A DNA stretch of 64,000 nt from Coccinella septempunctata (taxonomy: Eukaryota > Arthropoda > Insecta > Coleoptera > Coccinellidae): assembly GCF_907165205.1 (NCBI RefSeq), contig NC_058189.1:21078001-21142000 (forward strand). The letters run 5' to 3'. Below are positions 57,701 through 61,691 of this stretch, in pieces; within the stretch, counting starts at the first letter, position 1; each line of letters opens with the position of its first letter. A model generated the notes under the pieces. It worked only from the letters and a program-made list of their open reading frames with translations. It was not told where the DNA came from and ran no database searches. Position numbers and translations under genes: made by a program.

Positions 57701-59924
57701 AATCTTGGCAACAGCATCATGACTATTTTTTTACTCCGTGCCCGCGAACTTCTGACATCCCCCGGTGATGTGCTGGATAGTTTCATGTGTCGCACAGCCA
57801 TAACGACAGCTATCGTCCGCCACCGAGGCATCCTTGGCGGTATATTTCATGTAATTTCTTGTTGGAATCACCTGATCCTGGCGAGCATGAAGCCCTCTGT
57901 CTCAGGAAACAACCTTCCGGAAGTCAACCAGTAGTTCGACGCACGTAGGTCGACGTAATCATGGTTGACCTCGTTCTGGTGCCTTTCATGCAAAGGTTTG
58001 CCAATCAGTTTCTGCATTTTACTTTCTGCAGAGTGTTCTACGGTTTCCAAGTGATCCTGTTGTAGCTTTAACGGTGTAGAACTATCAGCAACACAAACTA
58101 CTCGATGGAGTTCTGACGAAGCAGCCTTGCTCAGGAAATATTTTCGAAGTCCTTCAATTTCCTGGGAGGAGGTGTTGATTTGTCCAACCGTATGGACAAA
58201 TCAACAATTCCTCTACCCCCAAGATGTCGTGGCAGCTCTGTCCGTTCTATTGAGCTTTTGGGGTGATGTTTAGTCAGCATCGTCCTTATTTTTCTCTGTG
58301 AAGCTGCTAAAACGGTGGTCGTCCAAGAGATGATACCAAATGAATAGATCAGCGCCGAGCAAGCGTAGGTGTTAATCGCTTTTATCAGATTCTTGCTGTT
58401 TAGACCAGTTCTCATTATCCTTCTCAATCTTCGGGTGAACTCCTCCGTTAATTCTTTCTTCATCTGGGTCTGATTGATTTTTCTTGCCTGTTTTATGCCT
58501 AGATACTTGTATGTGTCTCCTTCCTTTAATGCTTCAATTTTTGCACCTTCCTTGAGTTTGAACGTACCATCTTCTATTTTCCCTCTCGTTATGTTCAACA
58601 GTCGACATTTTTCTAGTCCATTATGATTATTATTAGGTTTGTTCGTAGAGTGGTTCACAACGGTTGTGAACTGTACAGAGCAAGCGCAAATGGATTTTCG
58701 CTACCCTAAAATGCAATTGCGCTTGCTCTGTACAGTTCACAACCGTTGTGAACCACTCTACGAACAAGCCAATTATTATATGAAATATTTTACTTATGTT
58801 GAGGTCCAGAATTAGCTCCCAAAATATTGAAACGTTGTTTTTTAACACCCGGTATAAACAAGTAATAACCTTTACTTCTAATTATCTAGAAGGGCTAAAG
58901 ATAGTTTTCAGAACATTCAAAGCATTTATAAAGCAGGCACAAATCGCATGGTCTGTCGGCAAATATAAGAAAGACTGCTTAAATAGCCAGTCTCATTTTT
59001 TATATTTGCCTCGGCAATTTATATTGTGTTTTGTAGGTATTAGATTTCACGAGAGTCTATGATAGGAAAGGTAAATAAATGTAAGAAAATTCGACATAAC
59101 TTTATTATTGGACCCCAACTGAACTGTTACAGACGTGTCATGATGTTAGTAAAATCATGAAATTCAGTTTTTAGTTAAGTCATGTTCAGATGAACGCACA
59201 ATCATCTGAACTAGGCTGAAGTTTCCACGTGTGTTTTTAAGCCGTACGTGAAATTTTCAAACTACTCTAGTATAATCGGATCATTTTCACTTGGAATAAC
59301 ATATGAAAACGCTTATACCTCTGTTCTTTTAATTGTAAGCCGTTTTCATAGGCTTGTTTATTAAGATATTAAACTATGATTAATAATATAACATTTATAT
59401 ATTTTTATAATATGCATTCAGTAAAAAATATGAACAAAATGTATTCTATGGTGACAAACATTTTTCATTTCTTGTAGAATGTTCCCATTTCGAACCACTA
59501 GTTTCAAAGACAAAAATATTGTGAGAGGTTTTCGAAATTTCGAACAACTCAAAATGTACATTTTCGCGAACGACTCAAAAACTTCGGTTCTAACCATTTT
59601 TGATTTCTTGCAAAAAGCGTTCGAAACCGTGCCATCCTAACTCTTTTAGTTTCTGAGATTCCTTCATTCGAGACACCATATACTTATATTTTGGAAAATT
59701 TCTTCTTTTCTCACAATAACATTGTATCATAATAATTCTTTAAAAAAAATATATATATTTTTCCAGCCATATCTCCCGAGGCGAAAGGATTTGTAGAAAA
59801 TAGTTTTCGTTCAGGTATGATTCCAACAGAAATGTTTTTTCATACAATGGGTGGCCGTGAAGGTCTTGTAGATACAGCGGTGAAAACTGCTGAAACTGGT
59901 TACATGCAAAGAAGATTAGTCAAG
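17004..59924 (+). CDS. POLR3A: DNA-directed RNA polymerase III largest subunit RPC1 (partial, 16 exons)
   Basis: Sixteen exons join in phase to 2652 nt, residues 1-884 of about 1390. RPC1 forms, with RPC2, the catalytic centre of nuclear RNA polymerase III (tRNA, 5S, U6). Visible parts: clamp-head zinc ligands C68, C71, C78, H81 (ERCETCGETLTECSGHYG); second zinc set C108, C111, C155, C158; [20 protein letters not shown] in exon 8; the catalytic NADFDGDEMNLH at 504-515 with metal-binding D506, D508, D510; the funnel region; and GGREGLVDTAVKTAETGYMQ (bridge helix) in exon 16. Residue numbering stays within a few positions of human POLR3A. The start MPKDQFRE matches family starts. Introns are either 52-97 bp (five), 367 bp, or 1.0-9.1 kb and TE-filled. 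No in-frame stop or frameshift, so it is probably functional. The 3' exons (about 500 residues) lie beyond the window. Confidence 0.97.
17415..17547 (+). CDS. POLR3A: POLR3A exon 2, residues 15-59
   Basis: Acceptor ATTGTTTCAG, donor CTG|GTGAGT. Encodes SAIKFCVDSPSDMQMHARLQ and ends TPVPYGVLDRRL, aligning with the SPEEMRQQAHI..YGVLDHRM region of RPC1. Phase 0 at the end. Confidence 0.95.
17730..18190 (-). pseudogene. LINE C-terminal zinc-knuckle fragment
   Basis: The minus strand reads, with breaks, FTGNCRIKAY, HKLNIVNETLFRLCQVEDKT, IEHILCDCP and RIRLGIF. The CxxC..H..C arrangement is the C-terminal knuckle seen in I/R1/Jockey-group LINE ORF2 proteins after the RNase H region. Stops interrupt it and no RT part is adjacent. 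Confidence 0.6.
19300..19500 (-). repeat. Possible tRNA-derived SINE head
   Basis: On the minus strand GGCTCAGTATATCG (about 19465-19451) resembles a Pol III A box and GAGTTCTATTCCGGG (about 19435-19421) a degenerate B box, in the right order and spacing. No cloverleaf of a functional tRNA was built. A tail region follows to about 19300. Confidence 0.35.
19511..19870. mobile_element. 360-bp MITE, TAA duplication
   Basis: The ends AGCTGCGTTTACATTAGCGA and inverse agree over about 36 bp (continuing AATTTCC..CGCGA). TAA flanks both sides (19508-19510 and 19871-19873). The body is unusually rich in CGCGA/TCGCG motifs. A 3-bp TAA duplication suggests a PIF/Harbinger-type non-autonomous element. 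Confidence 0.85.
19952..20142. mobile_element. 191-bp MITE, TAA duplication
   Basis: It starts AGCCCGTTTGCAACAGCC and ends with inverse TACAAACGGGCT; the inner AGAATTCTC motifs also pair. TAA flanks both ends (19949-19951 and 20143-20145). It lies 82 bp from the previous MITE. Confidence 0.8.
20150..20970. repeat. Imperfect tandem repeats of about 0.25-0.35 kb
   Basis: Blocks sharing CGCGGATTTCCCTTGAAT-like text, then TGCTAGCTTTACC(A/G)TTAA, GCTAGC(A/G)GAACC and TTTATCCAGAATCTGAT recur near 20215-20350, 20340-20520, 20660-20800 and 20870-20945. Each block includes a small palindrome around TTAACGTTAAGCTAG. An open frame runs through the right part (20683-21150) but is made of the repeat and is not protein-like. 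Confidence 0.6.
22254..22384. mobile_element. About 130-bp MITE-like TIR element
   Basis: ACCGTGTGCACCGAATTATT on the left pairs with inverse ACCCGATTGCACCGACTTAT on the right. The inner GATTAACGTTAAT motif pairs as well. TTCTAA occurs at both flanks, but the exact duplication is ambiguous. Confidence 0.65.
23021..23223 (+). CDS. POLR3A: POLR3A exon 3, residues 60-126
   Basis: Acceptor TTTTTGTTTCAG, donor AAG|GTTTGT. Encodes the clamp zinc site ERCETCGETLTECSGHYGYI, LELPVFHVGYFNHIL and RCICKSCACVLLD. Leaves two bases of R127. Confidence 0.96.
23525..23740. repeat. Dispersed insect repeat (ctgacccggcaaacgttg type)
   Basis: The block starts ACTAGCTGACCCGGCAAACG, and includes AAAATCGGTCAAGCCGTTTC and ends ACGAGAATTTTATATATTAG. 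This text resembles a repeat common in insect genomes. Its class (LINE tail, SINE or Helitron end) is not decided here. Confidence 0.5.
24189..24620. repeat. Palindromic repeat copy related to 33.55-34.07 kb
   Basis: TATAGTCCATTAAAGAATGA with CATCCCAGTAGGCATTGGAA and GCAGCTTAATATCTGGCC match about 33550-33625, and TTCCATAGCCACCCGAGATG matches about 34023-34045 and 29665-29690. It is a decayed copy of a family with TATAG..CCATTCAAGAATGATT ends. Confidence 0.55.
24677..24853. mobile_element. 177-bp MITE with long TIRs
   Basis: The left end AGGCGGAAACACATTATTAA pairs with the inverse right end AGGCGAAAACACATTATTAA, and GCGACGCG/CGCGTTGC motifs pair inside. No clean target duplication was found. 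Confidence 0.7.
25270..25306. repeat. Microsatellite (CATA)n
   Basis: About six CATA units precede the ORF1 start of the LINE at 25310. Confidence 0.8.
25769..26291. mobile_element. About 520-bp TIR/foldback element inside the LINE
   Basis: The left end CACTCACCCCGGGTTTCATA pairs with inverse right end CACTCACAGCGGGTTTCATA and the similarity runs inward. A second inner inverted repeat (TTTCAATATCGGGAAAAAGA, about 25855-25905 versus 26000-26062) forms a strong hairpin. The right end is homologous to 52897-53050 and 54240-54371, parts of the hAT-like elements there. It splits ORF2 between MQLN and ISNKLE. No clear target duplication. Confidence 0.7.
27611..27888. mobile_element. 278-bp MITE in the LINE, TAA duplication
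   Basis: The ends TGGTTGTATTCTGC and inverse TGGTGGTATTCTGC extend with TTTCATCTGTAAGT. TAA flanks both sides (27608-27610 and 27889-27891). Removing it joins two parts of the LINE sequence. Confidence 0.8.
27962..28091. mobile_element. 130-bp near-perfect palindromic MITE (GTTCGTAGAGTGG family)
   Basis: GATTGTTCGTAGAGTGGTTC on the left is inverted on the right (GAACCACTCTAC..-type). It is a second copy of 58636-58770. It interrupts the LINE between TFRRGDPAEV and KNYRPISI. The target duplication is ambiguous. Confidence 0.8.
28785..28899. mobile_element. 115-bp MITE with 3-bp TSD AAG in the LINE
   Basis: It starts GGTTGTGTTCGGAATCAACG; the inverse end starts GGTAGCGTTCGGAATCATCG. AAG flanks both sides (28782-28784 and 28900-28902). 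Removing element and one AAG restores the LINE frame across LGLYVDKNLR and WTNHIDAF, which fixes the borders. Same family as 6369-6495. Confidence 0.88.
29560..29720. repeat. Fragment of the TATAG-CCATTCAAGAATG family
   Basis: TTCCATATCCACCCGAGATG and ATTCTTGAATGGAATATACA match the right end of the element at about 33550-34072. Confidence 0.5.
29774..29994 (+). CDS. POLR3A: POLR3A exon 4, residues 127-200
   Basis: Acceptor TTGATATTTCAG, donor ATGG|GTAGGT. Encodes NPGLSYMGRKNLRKKV, the second zinc pair KCPNCSKINGTVKK and LKIVHEISKGNERNEFVLQE. The insert AAKGGAGG is longer than in human. One base of codon 201 remains. Confidence 0.95.
30130..30850. repeat. TIR-like repeat with nested MITE in POLR3A intron 4
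   Basis: AAGTGTGTCCAACTGAGACG plus GAAGATGTA on the left and TACATCTTCCCTTTCAGTC on the right are inverted; related sequence occurs at 6840-6965 and 438-480. The nested element at 30291-30729 sits inside it. Borders approximate. Confidence 0.5.
30291..30729. mobile_element. 439-bp TIR element
   Basis: AGCCATATTTTGGCGATTAA on the left is inverted on the right (TTAATCGCGAAAATATGGCT), continuing with GCGTCTTAA motifs and a GTGACGTCA/TGACGTCA pair inside. ATC is found at both flanks (30288-30290 and 30730-30732) and may be the target duplication. Confidence 0.7.
31044..31194 (+). CDS. POLR3A: POLR3A exon 5, residues 201-250
   Basis: Acceptor TTTTTTTTTCAG, donor AAAG|GTAAAA. Encodes ARIKRCVASNPNLQNCVVDS followed by LTPIDVLALFKRIPEQDVWL, matching [21 protein letters not shown] of the family. 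Confidence 0.95.
31195..32315. other. POLR3A intron 5, nothing recognised
   Basis: About 1.1 kb of AT-rich sequence. Short frames (for example 31209-31496) show no family resemblance. Confidence 0.6.
32316..32405 (+). CDS. POLR3A: POLR3A exon 6, residues 251-280
   Basis: Acceptor CATTTTTTCAG, donor AAC|GTAAGT. Encodes SKPEDLILTRMLVPPIAIRP and SVISELKAG, highly conserved in RPC1. Confidence 0.96.
32480..32945. repeat. Foldback repeat, related to 55.94-56.41 kb
   Basis: GCAAATGAGCCGTTTTGGAG with ATATATTAGCGATTTTCGG on the left pairs with CCGAAAATCGCTTATATCTT and GGCGGACCC on the right. The same motifs and the inner CGTCGCATGAAGGAATTACG recur at 55935-56410. An open frame at 32922-33200 in the next repeat is not protein-like. 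Confidence 0.6.
33060..33250. repeat. Fragment of the 46.6-47.8 kb modular palindrome family
   Basis: ATAAATTCAGATGCATACCA with CCCGACGATATGAATATCGA through AATGGAGTACGCTCCACC matches module B at 46575-46700, followed by GGTATGCATCTGAATTTATC in inverse and GCCTCCCCGTTTAGGCGTGA (module A). It is a short hairpin derivative. Confidence 0.65.
33550..34072. mobile_element. 520-bp TIR element, TATAGNCCATTCAAGAATG family
   Basis: TATAGACCATTCAAGAATGA at the left pairs with inverse TATAGTCCATTCAAGAATGA at the right. Further copies are at 24189-24620 and 29560-29720. TA at the termini could be a Tc1/mariner-type duplication, but this is uncertain. Confidence 0.65.
33748..33832. mobile_element. 85-bp TTAA-flanked micro-element
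   Basis: CACTCCAGTACTCGCGCG on the left is exactly inverted on the right. TTAA flanks both ends (33744-33747 and 33833-33836). TTAA duplication is the hallmark of piggyBac-type transposition; the body is too small to confirm the family. Confidence 0.65.
34750..34930 (-). pseudogene. LINE RNase H domain fragment
   Basis: The minus strand reads TRSHYNINGNEKADHLAKLG followed by CSHRDIPANP and, after a stop, LSPILKDKIWKLWNEEWIQI. The GNEKADxLA motif is the C-terminal signature of RNase H domains in Jockey/I/R1-type LINEs. Only this piece remains. Confidence 0.6.
34931..35710. other. Intron 6 stretch with nothing recognised
   Basis: AT-rich sequence without gene-like frames. A weak inverted similarity exists around the GTGCACACACCAGTGG / GGTGCATACGGCCATAAG area, near 35410-35555, not resolved. 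Confidence 0.4.
35712..35945. repeat. About 230-bp dispersed repeat, second copy at 57310-57540
   Basis: CAGTGGTACCACGATCGATC, then CTAATTACACCCGACAGTTT and TCGTGAGCTTGTGGT are shared with 57310-57540, where the repeat interrupts an R4-like LINE. It begins and ends with GTGGT-type text. The class is unknown. Confidence 0.65.
37073..37909 (+). CDS. LINE ORF1 protein with PHD finger
   Basis: The frame is open from 36959; the likely start is ATG 37073 (MAELCKNCQKGVADEDEAVF), because the PHD finger begins there. The finger reads LCKNCQ..FCNGCD..WMHRLC..WFCDPC, a full C4HC3 set in residues 4-58. A coiled coil follows (KLDDMDKKYNALFIKYNEQI), then a domain with STLIVHGVPREN, VLSAYRVGKTTGRAAPIRIS and KIFLNHDLTKANRQLYKEAR, the RRM-like/transposase_22-like nucleic-acid-binding part of LINE ORF1. 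ORF1 proteins bind element RNA in the ribonucleoprotein. No stop or frameshift. Length 278 residues from this start. Confidence 0.85.
   Translation: MAELCKNCQKGVADEDEAVFCNGCDTWMHRLCINMSQRTYVRISKSSEEWFCDPCIQQQPNKTAKRNKNKTTTQGIGQSKEYTLADVMSKLDDMDKKYNALFIKYNEQIEINKSLQLEVAEIKKILNEREQRDLESTLIVHGVPRENDENVQDIVENLVTKLEVEIQGKVLSAYRVGKTTGRAAPIRISMENKSDKINMIKSCNKIKLTAKALGYKSDEKIFLNHDLTKANRQLYKEARDFKYQNGYKYLWIKEGNIFLRKDDNSKILLVRDSNDLEN
37915..40715 (+). pseudogene. LINE ORF2: AP endonuclease + reverse transcriptase, one frameshift
   Basis: The endonuclease (37939-38625) shows MNSQSVRNKWDEI, LVLVETWLNE, SALYKPPSYND, VIVGDINVDLL and SRSDHKSLTF. After a +/-1 shift in the A-rich run near 38605-38615 the frame resumes before KFKALFKEKSQQYN and runs to 40715: KNSAPGHDKLSVRDIL, NYRPISVISTFSKVCETAI, VILVDLRKAFDVVSRDILLH, FGIPQGSVLGPLLYSLYVL, FAFADDTVLIYTG (catalytic FADD) and LSWKSHVDSI. 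No RNase H is seen. ORF2 makes the nick and copies RNA by target-primed reverse transcription. Only the frameshift visibly inactivates it. Confidence 0.88.
41301..41336. repeat. Perfect short hairpin upstream of exon 7
   Basis: GGTAAAACCTTTACCCA is followed after two bases by its exact inverse, making a 36-bp palindrome with 17-bp arms next to a G8 run. Confidence 0.8.
41484..41664 (+). CDS. POLR3A: POLR3A exon 7, residues 281-341
   Basis: Acceptor ATAATTTTCAG, donor CCA|GTAAGT. Encodes NEDDLSVKQSEILFINDCIR and FLEGWDFLQLQTALYFNSEL plus SGVPLAMMP. Phase 0 at the end. Confidence 0.97.
41728..42060 (+). CDS. POLR3A: POLR3A exon 8, residues 342-452
   Basis: Acceptor TCAATCTTGCAG after a 63-bp intron; donor AGG|GTGAGT. 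Encodes [64 protein letters not shown] and KYLKYGNREKMAQELR: the universally conserved switch/rudder region. The family has S or T before the [10 protein letters not shown] motif; here TA. Confidence 0.98.
42158..42282 (+). CDS. POLR3A: POLR3A exon 9, residues 453-493
   Basis: Acceptor TTTTTTTCAG, donor TTAG|GTAGGG. Encodes VGDLVERHLFDGDVVLFNRQ and PSLHRLSIMSHRAKIHDNRT. Two bases of R494 remain. Preceding intron is 97 bp. Confidence 0.97.
42335..42446 (+). CDS. POLR3A: POLR3A exon 10 with catalytic aspartates, residues 494-531
   Basis: Acceptor TTAATTCTTCAAG after a 52-bp intron; donor GGG|GTTTGT. Encodes FNECCCNPYNADFDGDEMNL then HLPQTLEAKAEAEILLG. D506, D508 and D510 hold the active-site magnesium. 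Reading through the donor leads to a frame with no RPC1 similarity, supporting the splice. Confidence 0.97.
42510..42707 (+). CDS. POLR3A: POLR3A exon 11, residues 532-597
   Basis: Acceptor TTTTTTTCAG, donor AAG|GTATAT. Encodes NKHNLVTPRNGELLIAAIQD, FITGAYLISRKDTFFDW and LLASKDTSMDVQLPPPCIIK. Preceding intron is 63 bp. Both joins are phase 0. Confidence 0.97.
43003..43714. mobile_element. 710-bp foldback element with TATACAGGGTGTTTCA end
   Basis: ACAGGGTGTTTCATCATAAA on the left pairs with TTTATTATGAAACTCCCTGT on the right; CACTTTTGCCTGACATA and AAACCCCGTTTTCGA also pair with the right arm. At its centre 43507-43539 and 43577-43609 form an exact 33-bp inverted repeat. The open frame at 43258-43701 runs through it and is not protein-like. 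Confidence 0.7.
43717..44301. mobile_element. About 585-bp foldback element with ACAGGGTGACAATTTG end
   Basis: GTGACAATTTGAAAACTTGC on the left is inverted on the right (GCAAGTTTTCAAATCGTCAC). Inside, TTTCGGCTTACAATT, GGTGAACTACACCTCAATTG and similar motifs pair across the centre. Part of it is repeated at about 44330-44560. TACAGGGTG termini are common among insect MITEs. Confidence 0.65.
45417..45696 (+). CDS. POLR3A: POLR3A exon 12, residues 598-690
   Basis: Acceptor TTTTGATTTACAG, donor ATAG|GTATGT. Encodes PKCLWSGKQIISLIFQPNKQ, NPVKANLEAPGKGDAKKKEF, TYILIRNSELLAGTLTKTNL and IFYIILKDYGTEFAIRAMSR. The donor runs straight into a (TA)n tract. Confidence 0.96.
45702..45736. repeat. (TA)n microsatellite abutting the exon 12 donor
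   Basis: About 17 TA units begin at intron position 6, directly after GTATG. Confidence 0.9.
46018..46440. repeat. Direct repeat of about 190 bp in intron 12
   Basis: CCTTTCAAATGAAGTATCAC, then TCTCCCC(T)ATTCAATTTTGAG and GTCAAAAGATGTCCCCCAAA occur at about 45980-46100 and again at about 46237-46360, with ATAAGAAATATACG following each. Tandem-like direct repeats. Confidence 0.65.
46575..47791. mobile_element. Modular palindromic repeat (B-C'-A-B-C-B'-A')
   Basis: Module B (GATAAATTCAGACGCATACC to TCAATGTTGTCATG) is present at 46575-46807 and 47072-47305 in direct orientation and at about 47425-47645 inverted. Module A (TACGCCGGTTCGCTTTTGCG to GGGAGGCAATGAATAAAT) is at 46942-47071 and inverted at about 47645-47780. 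The spacer C (AATTAGGGAAAATATGGG) is inverted between the left and right halves. The same frame (starting MRPNEAETMVSICF) appears in both arms only because they are inverted copies. No transposase. Confidence 0.75.
48285..50645. mobile_element. Foldback element with inner foldback and TIR insertion
   Basis: GGGCCATCCATAACTTTCCA with CCCCGAATTTTGAGCTTTGG on the left pairs with CCAAAGCTCAAAATTCGGGG and TGGAAAGTTATGGATGG at 50590-50635. An inner foldback (49972-50480; TTCACACGCCGAATTTGGAT pairs with ATCCAAATTCGGCGGGTGAA) and the 48450-49948 element break it. Confidence 0.65.
48450..49948. mobile_element. 1.5-kb TIR element, AT flanks, with 25-bp tandem repeats
   Basis: GTCCTAATTGGTAAACGATC pairs with inverse right end GTCCTAATTGGCAAAGGATC, both continuing into GCGCGA motifs. 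AT lies outside both ends, possibly a 2-bp duplication as in ISL2EU-type elements. A short frame at 49639 starts MPGNCVICGKYAEK, resembling the first zinc ligands of a THAP domain, and MTSRNEDAEFLLGNLLSPIL lies at about 48634; neither continues. CGATCCAACGACCAACGCCA-type 25-bp units repeat three times at 49842-49917. The family is a guess. Confidence 0.6.
50646..51609. other. End of intron 12, a small hairpin only
   Basis: ATTAATTCAGATACATA at about 51091-51107 is inverted at 51117-51133 (short derivative of module B of the 46.6-kb family). Nothing else recognised. The frame at 51370-51609 leads into exon 13 but has no RPC1 similarity upstream of the acceptor. Confidence 0.5.
51610..51718 (+). 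CDS. POLR3A: POLR3A exon 13, residues 691-726
   Basis: Acceptor TTATTTTTCTAG, donor TGG|GTGAGT. Encodes [20 protein letters not shown] followed by TPSENLLHRRRSVLKN, matching [21 protein letters not shown] of the family. Confidence 0.95.
52142..53609. mobile_element. hAT-like non-autonomous element, copy L (1468 bp)
   Basis: The ends CAAAGATTATAGATAGAGTA and inverse CAAAGATTATAGAGTAGAAA share AGAAAGATAGGAAACG. CACATTGG flanks both sides (52134-52141 and 53610-53617), a perfect 8-bp duplication. No transposase was recognised; the frames inside (52180-52509, 52679-52879) are not protein-like. The internal part from about 52897 is homologous to the element at 25769-26291. Confidence 0.85.
53668..55113. 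mobile_element. hAT-like non-autonomous element, copy R (1446 bp), inverted to L
   Basis: Same termini as copy L, inverse orientation. GCACCGAG flanks both sides (53660-53667 and 55114-55121), a perfect 8-bp duplication that differs from that of copy L. L and R together form a palindrome of about 3 kb with roughly 42 bp of non-element, non-duplication sequence at its centre. Confidence 0.85.
55150..55250 (-). mobile_element. R4-like LINE 3'-end fragment
   Basis: CACTTATCCCAGATATCTCA and the TTCTCTCCAGAAGAACA text match 56800-56860 and 15545-15600. It ends in the ATTATTATTGCC run, the tail side of the element. Confidence 0.6.
55346..55545 (+). CDS. POLR3A: POLR3A exon 14, residues 727-793
   Basis: Acceptor TTTTTTATTGCAG, donor AAAG|GTAAAA. 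Encodes YMKCDEFISDLNEGKLRCQP, GCTANESLESMLLNELSSIR and DACGQVCLEELPQSNAPLIM plus TLSGSK. One base remains. Confidence 0.97.
55601..55714 (+). CDS. POLR3A: POLR3A exon 15, residues 794-831
   Basis: Acceptor TTGTTGTTTGTAG after a 55-bp intron; donor AGTT|GTGAGT. Encodes GSVINISQMVTCVAQQAVNG and KRVPEGFDSRSLPHFRHS, the funnel/F-loop GSKGSxINISQM region of large subunits. Confidence 0.97.
55935..56410. repeat. Foldback repeat, second copy of the 32.5-kb family
   Basis: TGGGTCCGCAACTGAGCCGC with TATTAGCGATTTTCG on the left pairs with CGAAAACCGATAATCGCTCA and GCTCATTTGCGGACCAATAT on the right; the centre shares GCACGTAATTTCTTCATGCG with 32695-32725. Confidence 0.6.
56790..58635 (-). mobile_element. 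R4-like LINE, C-terminal half with REL endonuclease
   Basis: Reading on the minus strand from 58640: RT thumb and beyond (HNGLEKCRLLNITRGKIEDG, GDTYKYLGIKQARKI, EEFTRRLRRIMRTGLNSKNL, INTYACSALIYSFGIISWT, RKIRTMLTKHHPKSSIERTE, LPRHLGGRGIVDL). Then RLFPETEGFMLARI, the knuckle CRYGCATHETIQHITGGC, HDAVAKILHQKLE, LYWDRTVLTDRKITHNRP and ALFIYVAIPNNENL with WKLKDIKTFPIVISSKG: a restriction-like endonuclease as in R2/R4 clades. Stops and frame changes break it, and a 230-bp repeat (57310-57540) splits the endonuclease. The 3' end is near 56790. The RT core is lost (5' truncation). Confidence 0.75.
57310..57540. repeat. About 230-bp repeat inserted in the R4-like LINE
   Basis: Matches 35712-35945 closely (ACACCCGACAGTTTTCGTGT, ATCTTTGGTACAAATTT). 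It interrupts the LINE between KITHNRP and the LILLNKDEDRALFIYVAIP part. GTGGTAC is found at both edges. Confidence 0.7.
58636..58770. mobile_element. 135-bp near-perfect palindromic MITE
   Basis: GGTTTGTTCGTAGAGTGGTT and CAGAGCAAGCGCAA on the left are inverted almost without mismatch on the right; only about 35 bp at the centre are unpaired. A second copy lies at 27962-28091. ATTATT is present at both outer flanks with one-base uncertainty. Confidence 0.85.
58771..59766. other. End of POLR3A intron 15
   Basis: GAGGTCCAGAATTAGCTCCC and TGTTTTTTAACACCCGGTAT at 58800-58856 recur near 32935-32995, a dispersed repeat. The remainder shows nothing recognisable. Confidence 0.5.
59767..59924 (+). 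CDS. POLR3A: POLR3A exon 16, residues 832-884 (last in window)
   Basis: Acceptor TATTTTTCCAG, donor AAG|GTATGT. Encodes SPEAKGFVENSFRSGMIPTE, MFFHTMGGREGLVDTAVKTA and ETGYMQRRLVK: the bridge-helix region. Ends in phase 0; the next expected exon (SLEDL..-like) was not found before 64000. Confidence 0.97.
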
Positions 59925-60308
59925 GTATGTATTCGAAAGTTGTGCACAGCAGCAATTTTTTATTTTCAATTCGCCATTACTTAAACATTGGTGCAAATAT
60001 AACTCGCACCTGTCGATCTATATAAAATTACACAATATGTGAAATTCACAGCGTTGAAAACAGACGTTACAATTATTTCTATCTCTATAACCCTTAACCG
60101 GACCGGTAACATTTTCGTCATGAATGGTCTAGCGTTATGACTACTCATTTTAATGGGGATAAATTAGAATAATTATTTGAAATTTCAGTTTTATTTTCAT
60201 AGAATGAAATAATAATACGTCAATTTGGTATTTCGTTCCAATATATTTCACTAAGGGTGGCAAATGACGGTCATAGGAACATATATGCAGTTTATTGTTC
60301 AATCAGCA

Positions 60309-60342
60309 ACGTTTCGGCTAATATGTAGCATTTATCAAGCTA
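60309..60342 (-). ncRNA. Degenerate hammerhead-ribozyme-like core, minus copy
   Basis: Minus strand: CTTGATAAATGCTA, loop, TAGCCGAAACG. Same arrangement as in the plus copy at 63103-63135. See that entry. Confidence 0.3.
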
Positions 60343-60700
60343 AAATATGAAATGTTTTAGATCAATGTTACAAAATCAGAATTACAAAACATAAAAAATA
60401 AAAAGATGTAAGACATTCAAAGAACAACAAAAAGACGTCAATGGTGACGGGACTAACCTTCAGAACAAATCATCAACAATTTAATTTAAAAAATTCATTG
60501 TCAGAAAAAACAAAGTCATGAAGAGTTAAAAGACAAATCGGGATAGAGCATCAACAACCAAACGATGTGGCGCGATTGAAAGAAATCACTCAATTGTATA
60601 ATCCGAATCAGTCTAACAATCAACAATCTTATCAAGATGACATATTAAAATGGACAGGTCGGTCTAATATACATTACACATAATCTAAAAAACAATATGT

Positions 60701-61690
60701 CTACGGTCTTGTTCTTATTCTATTTATTAAATTCAAATATGTAGAATTCAGTCCACCCAAATCAGTCCTATAATTCACCGTGTTAGGAGTTCTCTTTATA
60801 TAAAGCATTTCTTTAAAATTCCTTCTGAACCAATTCTTCTCGAAATCTAATATTTCAACATTATCAAAATCAAAATTATGTTCACACATTCGAGCGTGTG
60901 CTGATAATGCTGTCGACTCTTTTGATCGCAAACAATCCCTCCTATGTTGATCCACCCTGCTTTTTAAATATTGTGTCGTCTGTCCAACATAGACTTTATC
61001 ACAATCACCACAATTTATCTTGTAGATCAAACCTGACTTTTTCTCTTTAATAACAGGGTCTTTTAATTTGGTAAAAATTCTGTTCAGAGTGTTATAGCAG
61101 TAGGGTGAAATATTAGAACAGTACGGACGCATGACCCTCACTAGATCTTGATAGAGCCCTGGTATGTACAAAAGTCTGGACCAAGTTGGGACAGAGGAAG
61201 ACGATGCACCATTCACTTGGGTCACAGTGCAGTTCGAAGAAGAAAAAAATATTCTATTAACCAATCTCCTTGGATATCCATTTTGTTGTAATATGTTTGA
61301 TTGAGATTTGAAATTTTTTTCATGGAAAGAAGGGTCACTCAAATTCAAAATTCTATGCTTAATGGACTAAACGATGGCAGTCTTCTGCGACCTGGGATGC
61401 ATCGACTGGTAGTTCATCAACCTGCCCGATGAAGTAGGTTTCGAGTATAGATCGGTTATTATTCTATTATTATGACGGATCAACCAGACATCTAAAAACG
61501 GAATCCTATTATCAACTTCCAACTCAAACGTGAACTTCAACCTGTCATGAAAACTATTAAACAAGTTCAGTGTCTCATCAACTTTGTCACGTGGAATACA
61601 CATAATGATGTCATCAACATAAACATGTATAAAAGGTACCAGGAAATTCAATCCACAAAGGACAGATCTTATCACAGCGTCCATCACCAT
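60701..61690 (-). pseudogene. Penelope-like RT/GIY-YIG protein, minus copy, one stop
   Basis: The frame runs from MVMDAVIRSVLCGLNFLVPF (61690) to KTAIV, then TAG at 61364-61366 where the plus copy has AAG (K), and continues in the same frame from SIKHRILNLSDPSF to RIRTRP at 60701. RT motif VYVDDIIM and the GIY-YIG domain are both present. It is almost identical to the plus copy apart from the nonsense change and scattered substitutions (for example IRS/IRF, NCT/NST). Confidence 0.85.
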
Positions 61691-61691
61691 G

